Counted from the first letter of the stretch, positions 25,023 to 33,458 are shown. The stretch is DNA of 35,185 nucleotides from an uncultured Clostridia bacterium (GCA_934101145.1 CAKOPZ010000016.1:1-35185); one strand, 5' to 3'. The notes: generated by a model from the letters alone, not told the origin. Made by a program: numbers and translations.

Positions 25023-26988
25023 TTATTTTGCAGTAGTTTTAGGTTTTCTTCCTCTTCTTTTTGGTTTCTCTGCTTCTGCCTCATCTTCATCTAGTTTTTC
25101 TTTAAATTTGTTTGTATCAATTCCCCAAACTCTCTCTAAAAATTCATCAAATGCTCCAACATCATTATCATCCATGTTAATTCTCATTTCACGAATATTT
25201 TTGTCAGAGATTGGATTTGTTAATACATAAGTTCCATCATGATATTCTAGTACATTTACATAATGATACAATTCTCTGTTAGTTGTTTTTGTAAAATAAT
25301 ATGTAGCATTATCCATAAATTTGTCAAGTTTGCCTTCAAGTGTTTTTTCTTTTCTATGGTCAAAAGTATATTCATTTTTATCTTCTACTGGAATACATTC
25401 AGTTACTCTTTCGATATATCTTCTACCTCTAAAGTCTTTTACAAGGTGAATATCAAAGTTTAAAACTTGAACAACTTGCTCTTCTGCTGTTTTTTCATCT
25501 TTGAACACACCAGCTCTAAGCATAGAGTTACGAAGTGCTGTTACTAAATCTGGAAATGTTTTAGCATGGTGAGTAAATAATGTAAATTTAGATGCAACCT
25601 GTGCAGATTGAATCATCCAAGATGCTACGGGGTCTGTTGCAACCTCACCGATGATATTAACAGAACCATCTGTCTTTTTCTGTACGTCCAAACAATCTTG
25701 TCCAGAAACTGTTTCTGTTTCACGCATTGACAAAATGTTTCTTGTTGGATAAATCTTTCTTAAGTGAAGCTCGAACGCTGTCTCTGTAATACGAAGGTTC
25801 ATAGTTTCATATATATTTTCAATCATAGCCATAAGCATTGTTGTTTTTCCGGCAACCTTGCTCACCAGTTAGTGATATAATTCTTGCACCTTTTACTAAA
25901 TATTTTAGTAAATCAATTGCATCGTCCTTGCCAGGAAATCTAATAATTTGCTCTAATGTAGCACGTTTAACGTCAAATTTTCTTACGAAGAATGCCCATG
26001 TTTCAGACATACTTGGTCTAACAACAACTACACGAGAACCATCTTTCATTTCATTAATCTTATAACCATTTGTATCAGATAATTGGCCTGGATTATTATA
26101 TTTATAAATATTTTGGCATACTCTTTTTAATTCAGCTTCTGAGCCAAAAGATAAAAATGCTAAACGAATAGATTTACCATGGAACATTATCCAAATACTA
26201 TCACAAGCACGTGGAACTTTATGTTCTGCAATTTGGCTTAAATAGTCTCCATCAGTTTGAGCAACTTGGCTTAAAAATGATTCTGGAAGACCAGATACAC
26301 CACCAGAAATACCATCTATGTTCATATCTCTTATCTCATCAATACTGCTATATCCTTTGTATGATTGGTAAATTCTTTGAACAACAATGTTGATCTTATC
26401 TTCAAGTGTAAGCATAAAATTTTCTTTTTCATAAATATCACTTATTTCATCTGCTGTTATAACATAAGAAGGTTTTGCATCTCCCTCTATATATTTCAAA
26501 TTATCTAAAGAATACTTATTTATAATTTCAGCAAAAGCTTCATAACCAAATTCATTTTTATACATATATAAAATTATATCGAATTTATCTTGAGCAGTTA
26601 AAAGTGATGGAATATCAAATGGTATTGCTTTTGATACATTTGTCTCATCAACACCATATTCTCTATATAATAAATCATATATTAACTCTTTAATATATTT
26701 TTTATCGTTTACATCACCATATGTGCAACCTTTTAATGCTTTTTTTAGCTCATATTTTTTCTGTTTTCTTCTTTTCAATTCTTCTTCAGAAAGTCCGATA
26801 TCATATAAGTTTATTTTTGTAATTTCATCTAATCTTTTCTTTACAAAAGATTTCATCATATCTAATGTATATGTTTTATCATCAACTTGCAAAGTATCTT
26901 CTACTTCTTCGTTCTTTCTTTTTTTTAGAAAATTTAATAAAAGAAAAAGTGCAATTACAAGTACAGCTATTGTGAGTAGCAAATTCAT
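25023..26988 (-). CDS. cpaF: CpaF/TadA-type secretion ATPase, needing a +1 shift at CGG codon 380
   Basis: Two overlapping frames combine into one 654-residue ATPase. The first part has an unusual N-terminal membrane helix (2-20), an N-terminal domain, and runs to I-I-S-L-T-G-E-Q-G-C, followed by CGG AAA AAC and a stop ten codons later. The second frame continues G-K-T-T-M-L-M-A, so the Walker A loop G-E-Q-G-C-G-K-T-T is formed only across the break. Further on are the I-I-G-E-V Walker B glutamate, the T-H-H-A-K-T box and a basic tail K-R-R-G-R-K-P-K resembling an AT-hook. It should energise pilus assembly on the TadB/C platform. Apart from the single extra base the gene is intact. Alternatives: sequence error or a fresh mutation. 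Confidence 0.88.
25849..25851 (-). other. cpaF: In-frame CGG, +1 frame break in cpaF
   Basis: Minus strand reads CAA GGT TGC CGG AAA AAC. The downstream frame requires TGC (C) GGA AAA ACA, which supplies the invariant Gly before Lys of the Walker A loop. Skipping the T of TGC instead would give Gly-Ala-Gly-Lys; both resolve the frame. Confidence 0.85.
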
Positions 26989-27015
26989 TTTTTGTTCTCC
27001 TTTCTTACATAAGGA

Positions 27016-27858
27016 TTATAATTTCATTTGTAATTCCTGTAGTTTATATAAAATGTTATTTACCATGTTGTCTACTTCTTTAATAAATAAATAATTTCTA
27101 TCGTTTTCGTCTAAGTCTCTTAGTCTTAAAAAGAAATCTATAATTTTTCCTTCAGAACAAGCTTCAAAAAACAATGTATTGTATGGAATAACATTTACAA
27201 GCTTTTTCTCTTTCATATATCTTGAAATATTTTTTATATTATATTTTGAAAAAGCGTCATATCTTCCTATCAAAAGCATTATATTTTTTCTTTGATAAAA
27301 GTCTTGTGTTTCTCTTAATTCTATAAACTCATCTATGCTTTTTAGTCTTTGTGTCATATTAATAACCACAACATCTGATATTTGGATAATATTTTCAGCT
27401 AGTTGTGAGCTCATTCTTTTACTTAAATCAACTAAAACAATATCATAGTATCTATTTGCAAGTTGTAACATTTCAGGATAAGATGCAGCAATACCTTCGT
27501 AATCCTTATAATCAGTAACTGTTGATGAAGGTAGAACATCTAATCTACTATCTTTTAACAAAATCTTAGAATAGTTTCTAACTATTTCAGGGCTTGTTTT
27601 GTTACTTGCAAGTACTCTCATAAGTCCTTCAACGCCATTTTCAATTCCTACATTTACAGTTTTTCCAAACAAACTTGTAACTGTTTTTTTCTTGTCAACA
27701 TCCCAAAAACATTGCTCAAGTGTAGTATCTTTAAAACCTGTTGAAACAATAAGAACTTTATAATTATGTTTAATTGCCAATTGTGTTGCTACAGCTGCAA
27801 TAGATAATGTTTGAGCTGTTTCTTTTATCTCATTACTTTTGAATGTAATAATTGCCAT
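27016..27858 (-). CDS. CpaE/MinD-like protein without a P-loop lysine
   Basis: 280 residues with the alternating beta-alpha pattern of the ParA/MinD fold: M-A-I-I-T-F, K-V-L-I-V-S, Y-D-I-V-L-V-D-L-S and D-V-V-V-I-N-M-T in the expected order. The position of the K-G-G-x-G-K-T-T loop is taken by K-S-N-E-I-K-E-T-A-Q, so nucleotide binding is doubtful. CpaE proteins place Tad systems at particular sites in the cell. The stop is 27 bases before cpaF, and the start is 1 base after the preceding gene. Confidence 0.7.
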   Translation of the reverse strand: MAIITFKSNEIKETAQTLSIAAVATQLAIKHNYKVLIVSTGFKDTTLEQCFWDVDKKKTVTSLFGKTVNVGIENGVEGLMRVLASNKTSPEIVRNYSKILLKDSRLDVLPSSTVTDYKDYEGIAASYPEMLQLANRYYDIVLVDLSKRMSSQLAENIIQISDVVVINMTQRLKSIDEFIELRETQDFYQRKNIMLLIGRYDAFSKYNIKNISRYMKEKKLVNVIPYNTLFFEACSEGKIIDFFLRLRDLDENDRNYLFIKEVDNMVNNILYKLQELQMKL

Positions 27859-27859
27859 T

Positions 27860-28558
27860 TTATACTCCTTTTTCCAATTGTTTAAAAATTCTTTTAATCT
27901 CCGAGTATGAATCTTGTCCTAAAATTTCCTCTGCTATAAACATTATTGCCTCTTTATATTGAGTGCTTAATTTTTTAAATTTAATTTTAGAAACACGTTG
28001 GTTTTCCATAATCACACTTTGATCTCCAACTTCGAAAGGAAAATAAATTCTCTCTTCGTCCCATTCTATTTTATATCCTAAAGATAAATAATTTAAATAT
28101 TCATCTTCTTCGCTTGTTGCTTCTTTTGAAAATAGAATTTTTGTTAATTTTAGCACTTGTGTTAATCCACTTAATATTTCAAGTCCCTTTTTTAATGAAT
28201 AAGAATCAAAAGATGTAACAAAATAATTTCTCTCTGCTTCTAATATTTTAAAGTTCTCTATTCCCATGTAATTATCAACATCAATTAATGCAATTTCATA
28301 GTCAAGTTCTGCATGAAGTGGCACTCCTAGATAATGTTTTATCTCGTCATAATTTTCAAAGCCAACTGCCACATCAATTCCTTCAAAATCTGTAACATAT
28401 GATGTTGTAGGTTTAATTACAGGTACAACATATTTTGCTTTTTGATTAATAGTGCTATCTATAACAAGAACTTTTTTACCAGTTCCCACTAATATTCTTG
28501 CAATATACATTATTAAATCTGTTTTATCATAACATCCTATAAAACCTATCTTTCTCAT
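27860..28558 (-). CDS. Second P-loop-like protein of the Tad-like locus
   Basis: 232 residues. The start K-I-G-F-I-G-C-Y-D-K-T-D resembles a degenerate P-loop (one Lys-Thr, few glycines), followed by K-K-V-L-V-I-D-S-T and Y-E-I-A-L-I-D-V-D-N, which fit the ParA/CpaE fold. A charged C-terminus follows, with no membrane segment. It lies between cpaB and the CpaE-like gene with only 1 base between coding regions. The two proteins could form a heterodimer; this is inference. Confidence in the exact family is low. Confidence 0.62.
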   Translation of the reverse strand: MRKIGFIGCYDKTDLIMYIARILVGTGKKVLVIDSTINQKAKYVVPVIKPTTSYVTDFEGIDVAVGFENYDEIKHYLGVPLHAELDYEIALIDVDNYMGIENFKILEAERNYFVTSFDSYSLKKGLEILSGLTQVLKLTKILFSKEATSEEDEYLNYLSLGYKIEWDEERIYFPFEVGDQSVIMENQRVSKIKFKKLSTQYKEAIMFIAEEILGQDSYSEIKRIFKQLEKGV

Positions 28559-28571
28559 CTTTCCTCCAATT

Positions 28572-29465
28572 TTATTCCATACCTAAAGATTCTAAATATT
28601 TTTGTCTTTCTTCTTGTAATCCTTGAATCTCAGATTTAACTCCATCTTTCAAATTATCTTCTGCATTTTCATTGTTTTTAGCATTGTTTATTGGATTTCT
28701 AATTGTGCTTTTTTCATCTGTACGAGTTCTTGCAAATATAGCATTTTTTGCTTCTTGAACAATATTAGGATCTTTGTTCATTAATGCTATAACTTCGTCT
28801 GATGGCAAATATGTAACTGTTGCAGCTGTTTGGCTTCCACCTTCAACATATCTTGTTGCATATAATTTTGCACCTTCCATTCTGTATGCTTCAACAATAG
28901 CATTACTCATAGTTAAGATTTCTGCTTCACTAAGTTGCATCCAAACACAGCTTTCTGAATCCACTCCATTTATTGTTGGTATTTCAACAGATTTGTGTGA
29001 TACAACAATGTAATCTTGTCCATTTGGAAGTGTTAAACGAACATCAATATAATCTCCATTTTGAATTTGAGATGGTAATGTAATTATATTGTACTCAACT
29101 TTTCTTACATCTGCTGCAAGTTCTGTATCTTCATAAGTTAAATCAGATGTTAAAACTGTTCCTGCATGTAAGTCCACTTTTGCTTTAAGACCTGCTGGTG
29201 CAGTTGTATATATATTAGAACTTTTAACAGCCGAATTAATAGCAACCTCTTTTAATTGGCTTGTTTGAATTTCAGTTCCTGATTTTATATCTGAAACAAC
29301 CATATATCCCTTTACTTTATTAGTCTCATTTGCTTTTATCTGTTTATTTAGTTTTGCAAGTTGCAATAACAATATTGCAATAATAACACCTGTTATTAAA
29401 AGTGTTATTAAAATACCTAAAAGAAATGAATTATTTGCTTTTCTTTGCATTGGATTAACTGCCAT
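28572..29465 (-). CDS. cpaB: CpaB-like SAF-domain pilus assembly protein
   Basis: 297 residues from the ATG at 29465, where AGGAGG is 9 bases upstream; the longer frame to 29501 has no support. A membrane segment at about 13-37 is followed by a SAF-type domain beginning V-V-S-D-I-K-S-G-T-E-I-Q-T-S-Q-L-K-E, then T-L-P-S-Q-I-Q-N-G-D-Y-I-D-V-R-L, which is the RcpC/CpaB arrangement, and a charged C-terminal tail. First gene of the Tad-like run; a terminator lies upstream. Confidence 0.8.
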   Translation of the reverse strand: MAVNPMQRKANNSFLLGILITLLITGVIIAILLLQLAKLNKQIKANETNKVKGYMVVSDIKSGTEIQTSQLKEVAINSAVKSSNIYTTAPAGLKAKVDLHAGTVLTSDLTYEDTELAADVRKVEYNIITLPSQIQNGDYIDVRLTLPNGQDYIVVSHKSVEIPTINGVDSESCVWMQLSEAEILTMSNAIVEAYRMEGAKLYATRYVEGGSQTAATVTYLPSDEVIALMNKDPNIVQEAKNAIFARTRTDEKSTIRNPINNAKNNENAEDNLKDGVKSEIQGLQEERQKYLESLGME

Positions 29466-29530
29466 TTTTATATTCCTCCTTATAATTTGACAAAATACCA
29501 TTTATTAATTAATTGTACAACAATAATTGC

Positions 29531-29578
29531 AAAAAAACAATAATATTAGATTTCTGTCACAAAAATTTAATATTATTG
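29531..29578 (-). terminator. Terminator between the DUF2651 gene and the Tad-like locus
   Basis: CAATAATATTA (29538-29548) and TAATATTATTG (29568-29578) are perfect 11-base inverted repeats. On the minus strand the stem is followed by seven T residues (29531-29537). The stem is AT-only but long. It separates the cdaA-truA-DUF2651 group from cpaB. A weak TTGTAC-17-TATTTT promoter follows near 29480-29510. Confidence 0.6.
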
Positions 29579-29612
29579 TAATATAATTGTAATATTTGTC
29601 TTTTAGGTATGT

Positions 29613-29984
29613 TTATCTCCTACAGCAACATCTTCCTGTAATTCTTCCATTTTGCGAATTTTGCGAGCAACAATTAACCTGATTTGCATTAGTAAATACC
29701 ACTATTGGCTCATTATTATTTTGATTTGATGCACTAGAATACAAATTAAATCTTGCAACAAAACAGCATATTAATTTTGTAATTAATGCCGTAACATAAG
29801 CCAAAATAGTATATAGTATTGCATACACCAAAAATGATGAATCAAATACTGCATATGTTATTATAAGCAAAACCGCAAAAAAAGTGAATGCAACAAGAAG
29901 AGGACATTTTAAAACTTTTTGAAGAACAATTGCAAGTAATACTGTTGCAACAGGTATAGCAAAAGCTAACAATAAAATATTCAT
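29613..29984 (-). CDS. DUF2651-like membrane protein with a Cys-rich tail
   Basis: 123 residues from the ATG at 29984: AAGGAG is 8 bases upstream, and the GTG at 30002 overlaps that site. Three or four hydrophobic segments (about 3-24, 30-46, 50-83) with the pattern I-L-Q-K-V-L-K-C-P-L-L-V and S-F-L-V-Y-A-I-L-Y-T-I-L resemble DUF2651 (YbeF). The tail after residue 90 is Asn/Gln-rich and ends with C-C-S and R-C-C-C-R-R, suggesting metal binding, palmitoyl-like modification or disulfides. Function unknown. Confidence 0.72.
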   Translation of the reverse strand: MNILLLAFAIPVATVLLAIVLQKVLKCPLLVAFTFFAVLLIITYAVFDSSFLVYAILYTILAYVTALITKLICCFVARFNLYSSASNQNNNEPIVVFTNANQVNCCSQNSQNGRITGRCCCRR

Positions 29985-30047
29985 AAAATCTGTCTCCTTC
30001 ACCTTTTTTGTATATTTTATGTTAGCTTTAAAATTTATGTGATTATT

Positions 30048-30788
30048 TTAGCTTTCATATTCGACTTTTAGTAAAAATAACCCCTGTGGTGGAAGTGTTT
30101 TTCCAGCCTTTGTTCTATCTTTACCATCTATAATTTCCGGAATTGAATCAGGAGCAATCTTTCCAAGTCCAACATCAACAAGAGTTCCAGAAATAATTCG
30201 AACCATATTATATAAAAAGCCATTTCCTGTAAGTTCTATAATTATTCTATCTCCATCTTGTTTAAGCTCAGCCTTGTAAATAGTTCTAACACTACTCTTG
30301 CTACTTGTTCCAGAAGATTTGAAAGCCTTAAAATCATGTTCTCCTTCAAAATATTTTATTGCTTTTTTCATCTTATCTACATCAAGCTTTATTGGCATAT
30401 GATATTCTAAATTTCTATAAATACTACTTCCGCAAACAGAATTATTTATAACATATCTATATGTCTTTCTTTTACAACAATATCTACTGTGAAAATTTTC
30501 ATCTACTTCCTCTGCCTTGACAATTCTTATAGAATTTTTTACCTGAGAATTTATTGCTAGTGCCATTTTAGAAATAGGAATATTGCTATTTGTTTTAAAA
30601 TTTGCAACTTGTCCAAAACTATGAACTCCTGCATCTGTTCTGCCAGAAGCATATAATTCAACATCTTCTTTTGTAATGCACTTAATAGCTCTTTCTATTT
30701 CTCCCTGAATATTAAGTTTACCAGGTTGTTTCTGCCATCCATTAAAATCTTTTCCATCATATTCTATAGTTAATTTAATATTTCGCAT
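30048..30788 (-). CDS. truA: tRNA pseudouridine(38-40) synthase
   Basis: 246 residues, normal for TruA. The catalytic Asp52 is in A-S-G-R-T-D-A-G-V-H. The N-terminal L-T-I-E-Y-D-G-K-D-F-N-G-W-Q-K-Q and the C-terminal G-N-G-F-L-Y-N-M-V-R-I-I-S-G-T-L segments are typical. It converts U38-U40 in tRNA anticodon stem-loops. The start is 2 bases after the cdaA stop. Confidence 0.96.
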   Translation of the reverse strand: MRNIKLTIEYDGKDFNGWQKQPGKLNIQGEIERAIKCITKEDVELYASGRTDAGVHSFGQVANFKTNSNIPISKMALAINSQVKNSIRIVKAEEVDENFHSRYCCKRKTYRYVINNSVCGSSIYRNLEYHMPIKLDVDKMKKAIKYFEGEHDFKAFKSSGTSSKSSVRTIYKAELKQDGDRIIIELTGNGFLYNMVRIISGTLVDVGLGKIAPDSIPEIIDGKDRTKAGKTLPPQGLFLLKVEYES

Positions 30789-30790
30789 TA

Positions 30791-31699
30791 TTATTTTTCC
30801 TTTTTCGCTCTTTTTCTTATAAGTCTTTTTGTGTTATCTGCAATATTATTTTCTGGTGTAAATCTTTTTGTAATCACATTTTTTATAAGAATATTTTTTA
30901 ATGCATCTTCTTTCAAATCAGCAATTAATGTACCATCTTTTGCAATTGAAATTTTACCAGTCTCTTCTGATACAACAACTGCAATGGCATCTGTTTCTCT
31001 TGATATTCCAAGTGCTGCCCTATGTCTTGTTCCAAGGCCTGTTGCAATATCTTTATCATCTGCAAGAGGCAAAATGCATGCTGCTGCTGCAATTTTATTA
31101 TTACTTATTATAACAGCTCCATCATGAAGTGGAGTTTTAGGCACAAATAAATTAACAAGCAATTGTGGTGAAACATCTGCATCAATCTTAACACCAGAAT
31201 CCATTATATCATTTATTTGTATATCTCTTTCAATAACAATAAGTCCACCAATTTTCTCATTTGAAAGTTCCTTTGCAGCTATAACAATCTTGTAAATATC
31301 TTCTTTCATTTTTGATGCAACATCTTTTTCTACGCCAATCCCAAAATATCTTGTAAATTTGCTTGTACCAATTTGTTCAAGCATCCTTCTAAGTTCTGGT
31401 TGAAATATAACAATAAGCGCAATTACACCATATGGCATAAAAGATGTAAGAATATAGTTAAGTATTTTAAATTGCAATATATCACTAAAAATTGTAACTA
31501 AAATTATAAGAACAATTCCTTTTAATAGTTGCCAAACCCTTGAATGTCTTGCAGACTTAACAAATTTATATAATACAAAAACTACAATACAGACATCCAA
31601 AATCATAGCAACAAGTCTAAATGGATTATATGCAATCTCTGTAAAATAACTTGCTATACTTTGCCACAAATCTCTAAAACTGATAGTAAAACCTTCCAT
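30791..31699 (-). CDS. cdaA: diadenylate cyclase CdaA
   Basis: 302 residues: three membrane segments in the first 100 residues, a short coil, then the DAC (DisA_N) domain with both signature motifs, L-H-D-G-A-V-I-I and G-T-R-H-R-A-A. It makes c-di-AMP from two ATP, controlling K+ and osmolyte transport and cell-wall homeostasis. AAGGAG lies 5 bases before the ATG. CdaR (YbbR) and GlmM genes, its common neighbours, do not follow here; truA does. Confidence 0.95.
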   Translation of the reverse strand: MEGFTISFRDLWQSIASYFTEIAYNPFRLVAMILDVCIVVFVLYKFVKSARHSRVWQLLKGIVLIILVTIFSDILQFKILNYILTSFMPYGVIALIVIFQPELRRMLEQIGTSKFTRYFGIGVEKDVASKMKEDIYKIVIAAKELSNEKIGGLIVIERDIQINDIMDSGVKIDADVSPQLLVNLFVPKTPLHDGAVIISNNKIAAAACILPLADDKDIATGLGTRHRAALGISRETDAIAVVVSEETGKISIAKDGTLIADLKEDALKNILIKNVITKRFTPENNIADNTKRLIRKRAKKEK

Positions 31700-31722
31700 A
31701 TTTCTCCTTCTTATCTATATAT

Positions 31723-31842
31723 TTATGCTACAACTAAATAATAAATTAATGTTCCTGCAAAAGCTGCTACCATTAGTACTGCTAAAAATCCTGCAACAAT
31801 TTTTGTTGCAATTCTTCCTATATCATGTTGTTTTTTTGCCAT
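31723..31842 (-). CDS. 39-residue single-pass membrane protein
   Basis: M-A-K-K-Q-H-D-I-G-R-I-A-T-K-I-V then one hydrophobic segment (about 15-38). The start at 31842 has AAAGGAG about 11 bases upstream; an ATG at 31851 is too close to that site. It has its own well-spaced promoter at 31886-31914. It resembles very small DUF4044-type membrane proteins, but the match is weak. It lies 23 bases upstream of cdaA and could be co-transcribed with it. Confidence 0.65.
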   Translation of the reverse strand: MAKKQHDIGRIATKIVAGFLAVLMVAAFAGTLIYYLVVA

Positions 31843-31885
31843 AACTCTCATCTCTCCTTTGATTATAAATTCTTCACATATAAAT

Positions 31886-31914
31886 ATAATAACACATTTT
31901 ACATTAAGTATCAA
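31886..31914 (-). promoter_or_regulatory. Promoter for the small membrane protein and cdaA
   Basis: Minus strand: TTGATA (31909-31914), 17-base spacer, TATTAT (31886-31891), each one base from consensus. Confidence 0.7.
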
Positions 31915-31940
31915 TTACCTTCAAACTTTTTCTCCTATCA

Positions 31941-31982
31941 GTTTTACTAAATAATACTTTATGAAGGCATAAGCAATATAAT
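31941..31982. repeat. Dispersed-element copy 4, left part only
   Basis: TTACTAAATAAT, then AGGCATAAGCAATATA, in the same order and spacing as the left part of the large element (GTTACTGGATAAT ... AGGCGCATAGCGATATA at 13868-13907). The right part is missing. It ends 3 bases beyond the mtaB stop codon. Confidence 0.55.
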
Positions 31983-31985
31983 TAT

Positions 31986-33351
31986 CTAGCAACCTATAAG
32001 TTCTGTTTGCTCTGCAGAAATTATTTTTACACTACATATGCTGTTTTCCTTTATTGCATTATCATTATTTTTTACTTTAACAACAATGTAATTTGTAGTG
32101 TGTCCTTTAATATACTGCTCATCATTTTCTTGATAATTTTCCTCAAAAAGAACTTCCACTTCTTTACCAATGTATTCTTTATTATACATATTCTCAAGTT
32201 CATCAGATAACTCTATAAGCTTTTTACTTCTTTCTTCTTTAATATTTCCATCAATTTGATTAGGCATAACAGCTGCCTTTGTGCCTTTTCTTGGAGAATA
32301 CTTAAAAATGTGCATTTTATAAAACTTTATATCTTTCAAAAACTCATATGTTTCATTAAATTCTGCATCTGTCTCTCCCGGAAAACCAACAATAACATCT
32401 GTTGTAAGTGATACATTTTGATAATATTTTCTAAGAATTTGAGTTACTTCCTTAAACTCCTCTGCAGTATATCTGCGGTTCATTCTTTTTAAAGTTTCTG
32501 TGCAACCACTTTGAAGTGATAAATGAAAATGATTGCATATCTTATCAAGTTTAGATAATCTTTTAGCAAATTCTTCTGTAATAAGCTTAGGTTCTAAAGA
32601 GCCCAAACGAATTCTTTTTATTTTTTCAATTTTATTCATATCTTCAAGAAGATCAATTAATCTATATTTATCTTTTTGCTCATTTAATTTTTCGTTAATC
32701 TCTTTTATTGTATCTTCTCTAAAATCTTTTCCATATGATGCAATATGAATTCCAGTTATAACAACCTCTTCAATACCATTTTCAGCATTTTTAGAAACTT
32801 CATCTAAAATACTTTCTGGCCTTCTACTTCTTACTCTTCCTCTAGCATATGGAATCAAACAGTATGAACAAAATCTATCACATCCATCTTGTACCTTTAT
32901 AACCGCTCTTGTTTTTTCTGTATATGTAACAGCTCCAAAATCGGCAAATTCCTTCTCGTGAAGAACATCAGAAACAGACAAAATGTTTTCTTCATCTTGC
33001 ATATACGCTTCAACATATTGCACAATATCTTTTTTCTCGTTTGTTCCAAGTATTAGGTCAATTTGATTCATTTTTTCAAGTTCATCCTTTGCAACTTGAG
33101 CATAACATCCAACTACAACCAATATTGCGTTTGGATTTTTTTCTTTTACTCTATGAAACATTTGACGTGATTTTTTATCTGCCATATTTGTTACTGTACA
33201 AGTATTTATAACATATATATCTGCAAGTTCATCAAATTCTACTACTTTGTATCCGTGATTTATAAATGATTGCATCATTGCATTTGTTTCATATTGATTT
33301 ACCTTACAACCGTAATGTGCAAAAAGCCACACTATTTTCTTTGTATTCCAT
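31986..33351 (-). CDS. mtaB: tRNA t6A methylthiotransferase MtaB, needing a +1 shift at CGG codon 14
   Basis: A MiaB/MtaB-type radical-SAM enzyme that adds the methylthio group of ms2t6A37 in tRNA. The long frame has N-T-C-T-V-T, V-V-G-C-Y-A-Q, the radical-SAM C-D-R-F-C-S-Y-C-L-I-P and a TRAM-like C-terminus, but begins at a GTG (33332) with a poor N-terminus. Upstream, an ATG at 33351 with AAAGG 8 bases before it reads M-E-Y-K-E-N-S-V-A-F-C-T-L, then CGG TTG TAA. Skipping the C of CGG gives V-A-F-C-T-L-G-C-K-V-N-Q-Y-E-T, which is the family N-terminus, including the first cluster cysteine. The full product has about 454 residues. The true start is therefore hidden by the frame break. Confidence 0.9.
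33310..33312 (-). other. mtaB: In-frame CGG, +1 frame break in mtaB
   Basis: Minus strand reads ACA TTA CGG TTG TAA from the ATG at 33351. The downstream frame requires TTA (C) GGT TGT AAG, giving the conserved L-G-C-K. Without a shift the product is 15 residues. Confidence 0.85.
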
Positions 33352-33429
33352 ATTATTACTGCCTTTCGATAATTTTTGTTTTTTCTATTTTATTTTCGAA
33401 TAATTTATCCTCAAAATCATTTACTGCCA

Positions 33430-33458
33430 ATTATACCATATTTTTAAACCTTGCACAA
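33430..33458 (-). promoter_or_regulatory. Promoter of mtaB
   Basis: Minus strand: TTGTGC (33453-33458), 17-base spacer ending ATGG, TATAAT (33430-33435). It leaves an AT-rich leader of about 70 bases before the ATG at 33351. The remaining 33460-33585 stretch holds nothing I can name. Confidence 0.65.

Noticed and set aside
25023..25865. A separate gene beginning with GTG at 25865
   Set aside because: Its first residues are the Walker A loop of CpaF read from one frame over; no CpaF begins there.
9640..33312. P-site slippage as in prfB (CTT TGA)
   Set aside because: The codons before CGG (AAT, TGC, TTA) would re-pair poorly after a +1 slip, and no ribosome-binding-like spacer is shared upstream.
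31986..33332. mtaB starting at the GTG at 33332
   Set aside because: The residues before G-C-K-V-N do not match the family and no ribosome-binding sequence fits, while the ATG at 33351 plus a +1 shift matches on both counts.
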